Positions 1 through 7,013 of a DNA stretch of 8,134 nucleotides are shown here, piece by piece. The notes beneath the pieces are model-generated. The model saw nothing but the letters and a program-made list of their open reading frames with translations, ran no database searches and had not been told where the DNA came from. Made by a program: the position numbers and the translations under genes. This DNA is from an uncultured Bacilli bacterium (GTDB taxonomy: Bacteria > Bacillota_I > Bacilli_A > RF39 > UBA660). The DNA lies in the NCBI GenBank assembly GCA_934119965.1, contig CAKOTA010000033.1, positions 1 to 8,134 of the forward strand, given 5' to 3'. Position 1 is the stretch's first letter; each line of letters begins with the position of its first letter.

Positions 1-191
1 TCATCATTAAAATCACATACACCATTTTTGTCACAATCCATGCAACCAGTACATAAATATATTTTTTGATTTCCAGGAACTATAATATCACTTGATATTC
101 TGTTTTTATCAAAAATAGTTTTTAAACTTTTTGCTAAGTGAATTGAATTACCTTCTCTTCTTGAACCAACTATCATTAATATTCTAGACAT
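1..191 (-). CDS. Iron-sulfur flavoprotein / NADPH-dependent FMN reductase family protein (N-terminus, cut by window edge)
   Basis: This is the first 63 residues of a flavodoxin-fold protein that continues beyond the left edge. It begins MSRILMIVGSRREGNS. The first strand and the GSRREGNS loop (residues 9-16) match the FMN-phosphate-binding loop of the NADPH-dependent FMN reductase family. A compact cysteine cluster follows at C47, C50, C53 and C59 (CX2CX2CX5C). That spacing fits the iron-sulfur flavoprotein branch, where such cysteines can hold a 4Fe-4S cluster, although many relatives keep the motif without proof of a cluster. The family uses FMN in electron transfer or in reducing quinones, metals or nitro compounds in the cytoplasm; the substrate here is unknown. 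The ATG at 191-189 is preceded by AGGTGAT at good spacing. It starts 38 nt after the antitoxin stop with no terminator between, so it may share that transcript. The family is fairly certain; the function is not. Confidence 0.82.
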   Translation of the reverse strand, partial: MSRILMIVGSRREGNSIHLAKSLKTIFDKNRISSDIIVPGNQKIYLCTGCMDCDKNGVCDFND

Positions 192-194
192 ATT

Positions 195-201
195 ATCACC
201 T
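195..201 (-). promoter_or_regulatory. Shine-Dalgarno of the flavoprotein gene
   Basis: AGGTGAT on the minus strand, three bases before the ATG at 191, fixes that start. The surrounding sequence TAGGTGATAATATG is almost the same as the one before the XRE-ImmA gene (TAGGTGATTATATG). Confidence 0.7.
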
Positions 202-229
202 AGAATTATTGTGTGATTAGTTCACATTT

Positions 230-1270
230 TTATACATCTATTTTTTCTCTCGAATTTAAATATTTTTTGTCCTTATAACTTATAATTCCTAAAAACGCAA
301 GTCGTGTATAATAAAATGTTAATGGAATATAATTTTCTGAACAAAAATTAACTATTTCATTTTCACTCATAGTTTGCATTTTTTGAAAATCACTTTCTAA
401 TATCATACAATTTAACGCAAATCTATCTTGACTATCCTCGTTTTCCTTATCATCCACAACTATTTTATTTTTCAATTTATTAAAATCTGTTTTAATGTGA
501 CCAAGTTCATGATACAAAGTAAAATATAATGATGATTTTTCTTTAAACATTCTAGAAATGAATATACATGGATTATTCTTTTTAACCATTGAACAACCAC
601 GAATCTTTGTTCCAGGTAAAGTGTCTTCGATAATTAAATAAATTCCATACTTTCTAAATAAATTTTTAAGTAAATCTTCATTAAATTTTTGGACTCTTAT
701 TCTTTTTAATTCTTGTAACAAATCACCAATTTTTGATGAATTATATTCACCAATTTCCATATTTTGTTCAAGAATATTTTCACATCTTCTAATCCATAAA
801 TATGTTTTTAAATTATCTGCATTCTCACGCTTTTTAAATAAAACTTTACTATTAATATAAGGTAACACTTTATCAAAAGAATCAACATGTAAAAATTGTA
901 ATAAATCATAAGCATTTTGAAGATATGAAGTTTTATCTCTTAATACAATCCACTTATTTTTATAAAGATCATTTATATAAAAACTATCCAAATATTTTTT
1001 GATTTCCTTATCATCTTTAAAGCGTTCATGTAAATATATATCCAGTTTTTTAGAATTTTCGCAAAAGAAAATTAAATTAACATCAATGTCCGTTATTAAA
1101 GAAATTGCTATCATTAATTCTAAAGAGATATACGATTTATCATTTAATATTTCATTTAAATGCTTTTTAGAAATTCCAAGCCTTAATGCAAAATCAGTTT
1201 GGTTTATCTTATAATAATCCAAATAATCTTTTAACATTGGACCAAATCCTTGTTGTACTTTTCTTTCCAT
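230..1270 (-). CDS. XRE-family HTH / ImmA-IrrE metallopeptidase fusion, probable antitoxin
   Basis: This 346-aa cytoplasmic protein has two recognisable ends. Residues about 10-65 form an XRE-type helix-turn-helix; the segment INQTDFALRLGISKKHLNEI (22-41) is the two-helix DNA-binding core. Residues about 195-335 form an ImmA/IrrE-like zinc peptidase: HELGH at 254-258 gives two histidine ligands and the catalytic glutamate, and E278 in the segment ending DRFA is the likely third ligand. Residues about 70-195 match nothing I recognise. The gene follows a RelE-like toxin by 8 nt. The toxin stop codon overlaps its Shine-Dalgarno TAGGTGAT, so translation is probably coupled. XRE plus COG2856 (ImmA) proteins are known partners of RelE-type toxins, so antitoxin and autorepressor is the likely role, with the HTH binding the shared promoter. 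Whether the peptidase is active, and on what, cannot be told. It could instead be a stand-alone stress or phage-type regulator. Confidence 0.85.
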   Translation of the reverse strand: MERKVQQGFGPMLKDYLDYYKINQTDFALRLGISKKHLNEILNDKSYISLELMIAISLITDIDVNLIFFCENSKKLDIYLHERFKDDKEIKKYLDSFYINDLYKNKWIVLRDKTSYLQNAYDLLQFLHVDSFDKVLPYINSKVLFKKRENADNLKTYLWIRRCENILEQNMEIGEYNSSKIGDLLQELKRIRVQKFNEDLLKNLFRKYGIYLIIEDTLPGTKIRGCSMVKKNNPCIFISRMFKEKSSLYFTLYHELGHIKTDFNKLKNKIVVDDKENEDSQDRFALNCMILESDFQKMQTMSENEIVNFCSENYIPLTFYYTRLAFLGIISYKDKKYLNSREKIDV

Positions 1271-1273
1271 ATA

Positions 1274-1280
1274 ATCACCT
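1274..1280 (-). promoter_or_regulatory. Shine-Dalgarno of the XRE-ImmA gene, overlapping the toxin stop
   Basis: AGGTGAT (minus strand) lies three bases before the ATG at 1270. Its first two bases are the last two of the toxin's TAG stop codon. A ribosome ending the toxin therefore sits on the antitoxin's binding site, which suggests coupled translation of the pair. Confidence 0.7.
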
Positions 1281-1599
1281 ACCCATCATTATAATGATTT
1301 AAATTTATTTCACTCAGTTCTACTTCTACAATATACACAAGATCTAAATTTTCATTTATTGGTCTTATAAACAATCTTATTTTTTCATTTATTCTAGCTG
1401 TATAAAAAGATTTTAAATTACCACTTTTTTTCTCTATATGAAATATCTTGCTATAAGGATTATCAAGAAGCTCTCTCATATTACCTACAAGTTTCAAATA
1501 CATTATAATTCTTTCAATAGTTTCTATCTCTTTCTTCATATGCTTATTTAAAAGTTTTTTATAATCTCTTTTATATTTAGATGTATAATTTACTATCAT
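1279..1599 (-). CDS. RelE/ParE-superfamily toxin (HigB-like)
   Basis: This 106-residue basic protein has the size and layout of type II RelE/ParE toxins. An N-terminal MIVNYTSKYKRDYKKLL strand and helix is followed by a second helix (about 21-38). Then comes the beta-sheet core SFYTARINEKIRLFIRPI (about 64-81), with the arginines typical of the family (R69, R75 and R79), and a last strand LVYIVEVELSEI (about 87-98). The end, NLNHYNDG, carries a histidine-tyrosine pair (H102, Y103) like the C-terminal catalytic tail of HigB/RelE RNases. Family members usually cut mRNA on the ribosome, but ParE-like members poison gyrase, and sequence alone does not decide here. The toxin comes before its probable antitoxin, which is the HigBA order. 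The ATG at 1599 lies about 11 nt after a likely transcription start, with only a modest AAGAGAA ribosome binding site. Confidence 0.83.
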   Translation of the reverse strand: MIVNYTSKYKRDYKKLLNKHMKKEIETIERIIMYLKLVGNMRELLDNPYSKIFHIEKKSGNLKSFYTARINEKIRLFIRPINENLDLVYIVEVELSEINLNHYNDG

Positions 1600-1617
1600 G
1601 CATTCTCTTTTTTGTAT

Positions 1618-1646
1618 ATTATAACCTCAAAAGTAAATATATGCAA
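1618..1646 (-). promoter_or_regulatory. Putative promoter of the toxin-antitoxin operon
   Basis: On the minus strand a perfect TATAAT -10 box (1618-1623) is separated by 17 nt from TTGCAT (1641-1646), a weak -35 that keeps only the TTG of the consensus. Transcription would begin near 1611, leaving a leader of about 11 nt before the toxin ATG. The -35 box overlaps the end of the U-run of the upstream terminator. No strong palindrome for the HTH protein is obvious within it. Confidence 0.55.
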
Positions 1647-1669
1647 CAAAAAAACTACAAAAGTAGTTT
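1645..1669 (-). terminator. Rho-independent terminator of the polysaccharide operon
   Basis: Read on the minus strand, AAACTAC (1663-1669) and GTAGTTT (1652-1658) form a perfect 7-bp stem with a TTTT loop. The last three stem bases and the next four give a run of seven T, then GTT. The hairpin lies 45 nt after the flippase stop and just before the toxin promoter, so it separates the two transcription units. Confidence 0.78.
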
Positions 1670-1714
1670 AATTTATACCATTTATTATCTTATTATAAAA
1701 GATTCAATTATTTT

Positions 1715-3139
1715 CTAATGTTTTATTTTTAATATTCTCTTTAGATTAATTAACTGATCAATATATTTTAAATTAAATAAACCATATATTATTACTCCAG
1801 CTATAACCTGTAATGCTAATACAATTATTTTATTAGAAATGAAATATTTTATTGAATAAATACACTCTATCATTATTATTGAAGTTAGCAAAAAAGGAAG
1901 AATATTTTTTATAACTTTGCTAAAATTATATTCTCTTTTTATTGAAATTAGTTGATATATCATTACAAAAACTTCAGCTGCTATTGTACCGAAACACGCA
2001 CCTATAGAATCATATTTTGGTATAAAAATAGCATTCATAATTAAATTAATTATTGCACCATATATTACTGATTTAGTATATAGTTTATCTTTTTCAAATG
2101 GAATCAAATATTGCGTCCTTATAACATTTGCAAAAGAAATAAATGGAAGTGTCACTGATAGCAATATTATTAAGATTCCCGTTTTTTGAAACTCTTTTCC
2201 AAAAAACAATGGCGCAAAATCATATCCTATAGTAATCAGTCCAGCACACATAGCAAATGATAAAAACATAACAAATTCAATTGATTTATTAATATATTTC
2301 TTTACTTCTTCATTTTTTCCATTTGATACCATATTTGTTATTCTTGGAAGCATTACTGTACCTAACGCACTAATAATTGTAAGTGGTATATTAACAATTT
2401 TCTCAGCATTTTCGTAAAATCCTACTTCTTTGATATTTGTCATTGCTCCCAACATTACTTTATCCATCATTTTATAAATGCTTACTGCTATAACAGGAAT
2501 AAATAACACTAAATTAGGTTTTATATGTTTAGCAATATCACTAAAACTAACCCTTACAAAATCAACTTTTCCTCTAGTAAAATTCCATAAAACCAATTGA
2601 CTTAGCAGCGTCATTAAAGACATTATTAAAGCATATTTCCACAAATCAGTTGGCTTTTTTACAAATATAATCACAAGTAACAAAGTACCAACTTTAAGAA
2701 TTGTATTTCTAGTAATTGTTTTTTTAAACTCTTCCAATCCATAGAAGAACCAATTAATATCTAACATTGCAGATACTATATAAATAGTTTCTATTAAGAA
2801 TAATTGTTTATACTGTACATTAAAGAAAAACAAATAGATTAAATAACTTAACAACATTAATATACCCATTAGTAATTGAAATGAATATATACTCCAAAAT
2901 GCCTTTGATAAATTCTTCTTATTATCTCTTACCTTAGCAATTGATCTATTTCCATAATTATTTACTCCTAAAAGTGTTAACAGCATAAAATAGTAAACAA
3001 TAGAATATGTATATGAAAAAATACCAATACCTTCAGCTCCAACGACTCTTGATAAATATGGAGATATTATTAATGGAATTATTAAAATCAAAATTTGATA
3101 TATAATATTATAAATATAATTTTTTTTAGGATTATTCAT
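1715..3139 (-). CDS. Wzx-type flippase (MOP superfamily polysaccharide transporter)
   Basis: This 474-aa membrane protein has about 12-14 hydrophobic helices spread along its length, the normal size for an oligosaccharide flippase. The N-terminal stretch SPYLSRVVGAEGIGIFSY (26-43) and the following LGVNNYGNR (57-65) are typical of Wzx/RfbX-family proteins. So are FYGLEEFKKT (132-141) and the mid-protein segment MDKVMLGAMTNIKEVGFYEN (225-244). It should move undecaprenyl-diphosphate-linked repeat units from the cytoplasmic to the outer face of the membrane. It is the last gene of the polysaccharide operon, 10 nt after the neighbouring glycosyltransferase, whose TAG stop overlaps the GAGGTAG ribosome binding site before this ATG. 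The polymerase in the same operon supports Wzx/Wzy export. A related O-antigen or teichuronic acid transporter would look the same. Confidence 0.92.
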   Translation of the reverse strand: MNNPKKNYIYNIIYQILILIIPLIISPYLSRVVGAEGIGIFSYTYSIVYYFMLLTLLGVNNYGNRSIAKVRDNKKNLSKAFWSIYSFQLLMGILMLLSYLIYLFFFNVQYKQLFLIETIYIVSAMLDINWFFYGLEEFKKTITRNTILKVGTLLLVIIFVKKPTDLWKYALIMSLMTLLSQLVLWNFTRGKVDFVRVSFSDIAKHIKPNLVLFIPVIAVSIYKMMDKVMLGAMTNIKEVGFYENAEKIVNIPLTIISALGTVMLPRITNMVSNGKNEEVKKYINKSIEFVMFLSFAMCAGLITIGYDFAPLFFGKEFQKTGILIILLSVTLPFISFANVIRTQYLIPFEKDKLYTKSVIYGAIINLIMNAIFIPKYDSIGACFGTIAAEVFVMIYQLISIKREYNFSKVIKNILPFLLTSIIMIECIYSIKYFISNKIIVLALQVIAGVIIYGLFNLKYIDQLINLKRILKIKH

Positions 3140-3149
3140 GATTCTACCT

Positions 3150-4055
3150 CTATTTCATAAAGAATCTAAATAAATACATCTTTATTGTATGCCATCTAAA
3201 TTTATTATTCTTTAAAACTTTTTTAAATTCCTTATTATATTCTTCTTTCATATTATTTATTCTATACAACCTGATTAAAATTGACGAATTTTTATATTCA
3301 ACATTTTCTATTTGCTTATTTGTCAATAAATTGTAATATTTCTTTTTGTATTCTATCAAAACTTTTGTTTTATCTATATATGCCTTATTTGAAGAAGTGA
3401 TTCCATCTCCATTATGTAAATAAAAATATAAAAGCCTCTCCGGTACACGATAAATGGAATAACCATTTGCTAATATTTTCATTAATAAGATATTATCTTG
3501 ATGAGCTTTAACATTTTCAAACATTCCAACTTTAATAAGTACTTCCTTTGGACATAACCATGTGGAAGTAGTTTCCATAATATTTAACATATGTTCATAA
3601 AGGCAATTTCCCTCTACGTTCACTTTGCGTGACTTTCCAATATTATTGTTTTTATCATATGTATATTTATAACAATATATCATACCAACTTCAATTTTTT
3701 GTTTTTCCAATTCTTTCATTAATTTCATTTGTTTAGAAATTTTATCTCTAGTAAAATAGTCATCGTCATCCAAAAAAGCAACATATTTACCATTAGCCAT
3801 TTCAATACCTTTATTTCTCGTCAAAGCACCGCCTAAATTGGCATCATTTTGTATTAATTTAACATTATTGTATTTATCAACAATTTTTTTAGTTTTTATT
3901 CTTTCATCTATATTATTAGCATTGTCATCAACAACAATTATTTCAATTGGAAAATAATCTTGATCAATACAACTTTGAATTGCTTTATCAATCATATTAC
4001 TACGATTATATGTAGGTATAATAACTGAAACTAAATCCTTCATTATTTCACTCAT
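3150..4055 (-). CDS. Family 2 glycosyltransferase
   Basis: This GT-A fold enzyme of 301 aa starts with the family signature VSVIIPTYNR (9-18). IEIIVVDDNANN (37-48) holds the first nucleotide-binding aspartates. NLGGALTRNKGIEMANGKY (73-91) leads to LDDDD (95-99), the DXD-type metal-binding motif. The segment AHQDNILLMKI (184-194) is in the place of the catalytic-base region. The C-terminus is basic and aromatic (YLFRFFMK), fitting a peripheral membrane enzyme that acts on lipid-linked sugars. The donor and linkage cannot be read. The start overlaps the preceding stop as ATGA (4052-4055). An in-frame ATG four codons later (4043-4041) would give a start MKDLVSVI that is closer to the usual family N-terminus; ribosome binding sites before both are weak, so the start is uncertain by four residues. 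Confidence 0.92.
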   Translation of the reverse strand: MSEIMKDLVSVIIPTYNRSNMIDKAIQSCIDQDYFPIEIIVVDDNANNIDERIKTKKIVDKYNNVKLIQNDANLGGALTRNKGIEMANGKYVAFLDDDDYFTRDKISKQMKLMKELEKQKIEVGMIYCYKYTYDKNNNIGKSRKVNVEGNCLYEHMLNIMETTSTWLCPKEVLIKVGMFENVKAHQDNILLMKILANGYSIYRVPERLLYFYLHNGDGITSSNKAYIDKTKVLIEYKKKYYNLLTNKQIENVEYKNSSILIRLYRINNMKEEYNKEFKKVLKNNKFRWHTIKMYLFRFFMK

Positions 4056-4984
4056 TTCTTTCTTAGAATTTTCTTCAAAAGTAATATTAGATAAAAGAAA
4101 TAATAATATAGTACTGATTTGTAATCAATAATATTTTTATGCTTTAAAGCAACTTTCCTAAATCTCGTAATATTACTTTTTATAGTTTTTAAATATTCAT
4201 CATTATCAAATTTATTTAATTTTATTTTCATCAAAGCATTAATATTTTGTAAAAAGAAAAAATTAACATATTTGCCAAACGTGTCTTCATCATAATTATA
4301 CTTAATGTCATTTAATGCTAGTGAAAATGCATCAATATTAGTAAGCCAATTTAAATCCATCTTTTTTGTTAAAGCACTTCCACTATGAATAACATAATTA
4401 TATAAAGATTCAGTTAGATAATAAGATTCATCTATATGATTGAAATATTGTACGTTAAATAAAAAATCTTCACATACATATATATTTTCATCAAATTTAA
4501 TATTATGTATTTTTATCAAATCATTCAAATACATTTTATTCCAGCAATATCCCATAATTTCTTTTCCACTAATCATAGATATCAATGTTTCAGATTTTGT
4601 CATTTTTTTTGATTTTATTTTTCTTTCCATATAGTCACATATAACTAATTGAACATCATTTTCTTTATAGCATGATAACATCTTTTCAATATAATCTTTT
4701 TCTATAGTGTCATCACTATCAACAAATGTAACATATTTTCCATTAGCAGCTGATAAACCACAATTTCTTGTATAAGAAACACCATGATTGGTATTTTTTA
4801 TATGCACTAATCGATCATCTTGGGTTTTATATTGCTCAATAATAGAATTTGACTCATCGGTAGATCCATCATCAATCACAATTATCTCCAAATTAGTATA
4901 TGTTTGACTCACTACTGAATCCAAACACTTTGATATATACTTGAAAGAATTATAAACTGGAATTATAATCGAAACTAAATCCAC
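4052..4984 (-). CDS. Family 2 glycosyltransferase with GTG start
   Basis: This GT2 enzyme of about 310 aa starts at a GTG at 4984-4982 and reads MDLVSIIIPVYNS. I prefer it to the GTG at 4993, because AGGAG (4993-4997) lies 8 nt before 4984 but touches the 4993 codon. From the 4984 start, DDGSTD is at 38-43, the NHGVSYTRNCG acceptor/donor loop is near 66-76, the DSDD metal motif is at 89-92 and an ED pair is at 172-173 in YVCEDFLF. The middle segment CWNKMYLNDLI is the KLY-type motif common in this subfamily. A hydrophobic tail (YYYFFYLILLLKKILRKK) probably anchors it to the membrane. It should add one sugar to the lipid-linked repeat unit; the donor is unknown. The stop overlaps the next gene's ATG by 4 nt. 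Confidence 0.92.
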   Translation of the reverse strand: MDLVSIIIPVYNSFKYISKCLDSVVSQTYTNLEIIVIDDGSTDESNSIIEQYKTQDDRLVHIKNTNHGVSYTRNCGLSAANGKYVTFVDSDDTIEKDYIEKMLSCYKENDVQLVICDYMERKIKSKKMTKSETLISMISGKEIMGYCWNKMYLNDLIKIHNIKFDENIYVCEDFLFNVQYFNHIDESYYLTESLYNYVIHSGSALTKKMDLNWLTNIDAFSLALNDIKYNYDEDTFGKYVNFFFLQNINALMKIKLNKFDNDEYLKTIKSNITRFRKVALKHKNIIDYKSVLYYYFFYLILLLKKILRKK

Positions 4985-4989
4985 AAAGA

Positions 4990-6048
4990 TCACTCCTTTT
5001 GTTTATTATGTTTAACTACTTTCATTAAAATTAGTATAAATACAAAATTAATTGATGGTAACACTATGTACGACTCAAATAAACCATATAGTAAAGATGT
5101 ATATATTATATTTTCTATTTTTATGTCATACTCACAGTTTGAAAAGTAGTATCGAATTATTATTAAATAAAACAAATAAATTATTATACCCTTTTCTAGT
5201 AAAAGATATATATACACATTATCCATTGGAATATTAGATATAAAATGTCCGCCTTTTAAAGTCACTAAACTAAAATTCTTTAAATAATAAAATAAATAAT
5301 ATGGTCTTAAACTCAACATAGAATTTATTGCATTGCTTCCATTTGAACCATATTTTCTTATTATTAAAATGCTTCCAATTGTAAACAATATAAACATCAA
5401 TGCTGGTATATTTATTTTATGTTTTTTTTGTGTAGTTTTTAAATTAATCAATAACAAAAAAACTATAACACTAAAATATCCCGTTCTACAATTAGTGATT
5501 AAATATAAAACTGTTGATATAAAAAATATACATAACGAATATTTCTTTCGATATTTATCAAAATACAATATATATGAAGAAAAGATTATTGGTAATAAAA
5601 ATAAAAAGGTTTGATTAACATGAGAAAATCCCAAACTATTTCGGACTTTTATTTCGTTTTCCGTTATTCTTATTAAACTGTTATTGTCAAGGACTCCAAT
5701 AAAATATAACAAAACCACTAAAATATACCAACTCATAATGGTTACAAAAAAATACTTTACTATCTTATTTTCATCGGTGTTTAAAAAATATGTAGCTGCA
5801 AGAATCGCGATTATTAAATTTACCTCACCAACATAAATAGTTGAAAAAGCACCAATAATAAATAATAATACCATTTTTAATAATTCTTTTTTTGTTATCT
5901 TATTTGTGATAATTTTTCCTGATAAAAAAATTATCAATAGAGTTAAATAGCCTACTAATACTATCTTATTATTCATTCCTAACATTCTAAGAAAATCATA
6001 ACTTACAATCAATAATACAATTAAAAAATCTGCTATGTTTTTTTTCAT
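4990..6048 (-). CDS. Wzy-type polysaccharide polymerase
   Basis: This hydrophobic protein of 352 aa has about ten predicted membrane segments. Primary sequences of polymerases vary greatly, but several family hallmarks are visible. RNSLGFSHVNQ (136-146) matches the R/N...GF-H-N signature of Bacillota Wzy proteins, and NCRTGY (186-191) fits the S/N-R-T-G motif at a helix end. SMLSLRPYYL (243-252) contains the conserved arginine of the large outer loop, and DNVYIYLLLEKGI (276-288) fits the D-N-x-Y...G segment. It should join flipped repeat units on the outer face of the membrane. AGGAG within the upstream gene's last codons serves the ATG at 6048, only 2 nt after that gene's stop. A WaaL-like ligase is the main alternative, but the operon context and size favour Wzy. 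Confidence 0.85.
   Translation of the reverse strand: MKKNIADFLIVLLIVSYDFLRMLGMNNKIVLVGYLTLLIIFLSGKIITNKITKKELLKMVLLFIIGAFSTIYVGEVNLIIAILAATYFLNTDENKIVKYFFVTIMSWYILVVLLYFIGVLDNNSLIRITENEIKVRNSLGFSHVNQTFLFLLPIIFSSYILYFDKYRKKYSLCIFFISTVLYLITNCRTGYFSVIVFLLLINLKTTQKKHKINIPALMFILFTIGSILIIRKYGSNGSNAINSMLSLRPYYLFYYLKNFSLVTLKGGHFISNIPMDNVYIYLLLEKGIIIYLFYLIIIRYYFSNCEYDIKIENIIYTSLLYGLFESYIVLPSINFVFILILMKVVKHNKQKE
4993..4997 (-). promoter_or_regulatory. Shine-Dalgarno that sets the GTG start of the GT2 gene
   Basis: AGGAG on the minus strand sits inside the last codons of the polymerase gene, 8 nt before the GTG at 4984. The longer reading frame, with a GTG at 4993, would have no room between this site and its start codon, so the shorter product is favoured. 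Confidence 0.7.
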
Positions 6049-6050
6049 AT

Positions 6051-7013
6051 TTACTCCTTATATTTAAAATACTTAAATACTTTCCAATTAAAAGCGAAAA
6101 CATTAAAACCAAGATTTAAAGACAATATTGCCATTTTTTCCTTTTTAGTCAAATTTTTTTTATTTAAACTTTTTATTTGTTCTTTTAATTGCTTTATTAA
6201 AATTCCATAGTTTTTCCTGTTATCCGATTCTGCTATTTGTCTTAAAACACTTAATCTTGCATAAACTTTTCGATTGTCAGCTACATCTTTTAGTTTTGGA
6301 TATCTACTTACTATATAATCGCACATTTCATCAGTAAATGTTATCATATCTAATTTTTTTTCTGTAAACGTAGATCTCATAATAGAATTAGTTCTTCGAA
6401 AATAATTGTATTTTGATTCATGCCCATAACTTATTGATTTACACCTATCAATTAATTTATAGGTTGTTCCAATATCCTCACATATTTTCCCTTTAGGAAA
6501 CTCTATATTTAAAAATAAGTCTTTCTTATATAGTTTCGCACAAGCTGAAACAGTAAATCCATCATCTTTTAATAGACTTCCGAGACATTTTTCTGTATTC
6601 ATAATTATATCTTCATGGTTTTTACCATAATCTATCTTTTTATTATTTGTAATTATAGAATAAGAGCAAATTGACATATCATTACTATGTATTAAATTAT
6701 ATAAGTATTCCACATAATCTAGTTCTATTTCATCATCGCTATCAACAAAAGTAATATACATACCATTTGCGTTTTTTATTCCTACATTTCTAGCATCCGA
6801 AAGACCACCATTAGTCTTATGAATTACTTTAACTCGATTATCAATTTTTGCATAAGAATCACAAATTAAGCCACTATCATCTGTTGAACCATCGTCAACT
6901 AAGATAATCTCTATATTCTTATATGTTTGATTCAAAATAGATTTAACACAATTATCCAAAAATGAATGAACATTATAAACAGGTACTACTACACTTATCA
7001 AATCATGTCCCAT
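6051..7013 (-). CDS. Family 2 glycosyltransferase
   Basis: This 320-aa GT2 enzyme is of the common capsule/EPS type. ISVVVPVYNV is at 6-15, and LVDDGSTDDSG (38-48) has the first aspartates. GGLSDARNVG (69-78) is the conserved loop, FVDSDDEI (89-96) the DXD metal-binding site, CAKLYKKDLF (158-167) the KLY motif, and ED at 179-180 the likely catalytic base region. It should transfer one sugar from a nucleotide donor to the lipid-linked intermediate at the inner face of the membrane. The last residues (FAFNWKVFKYFKYKE) are aromatic and basic, as in membrane-associated family members. The ATG shares one base with the previous gene's TAA (TAATG), and GGGGA about 7 nt upstream serves as ribosome binding site. 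The donor sugar cannot be predicted. Confidence 0.93.
   Translation of the reverse strand: MGHDLISVVVPVYNVHSFLDNCVKSILNQTYKNIEIILVDDGSTDDSGLICDSYAKIDNRVKVIHKTNGGLSDARNVGIKNANGMYITFVDSDDEIELDYVEYLYNLIHSNDMSICSYSIITNNKKIDYGKNHEDIIMNTEKCLGSLLKDDGFTVSACAKLYKKDLFLNIEFPKGKICEDIGTTYKLIDRCKSISYGHESKYNYFRRTNSIMRSTFTEKKLDMITFTDEMCDYIVSRYPKLKDVADNRKVYARLSVLRQIAESDNRKNYGILIKQLKEQIKSLNKKNLTKKEKMAILSLNLGFNVFAFNWKVFKYFKYKE

Noticed and set aside
999..1214. Plus-strand open frame inside the XRE-ImmA gene
   Set aside because: It lies fully antisense to a gene with clear domains, has no family resemblance, and is expected in such AT-rich sequence.
1670..1714. TATAAT-like string in the gap after the flippase gene as a promoter
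   Set aside because: It lies before the terminator hairpin with no gene directly behind it; AT-rich gaps give such strings by chance.
4440..4634. Plus-strand open frame opposite the GT2 gene
   Set aside because: The protein is low-complexity, rich in Phe, Ile and Ser, as expected from the reverse of Lys/Glu/Asn codons; there is no independent support.
3775..4750. Near-identical DNA stretches at about 3781-3800 and 4731-4750
   Set aside because: They encode the shared NGKYV segment before the DXD motif in two paralogous GT2 enzymes; this is protein conservation plus similar codon use, not a mobile or regulatory repeat.
5052..5614. Two plus-strand open frames opposite the Wzy gene (5052-5237 and 5333-5614)
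   Set aside because: Their hydrophobic look mirrors the membrane protein encoded on the other strand; neither matches a known protein.
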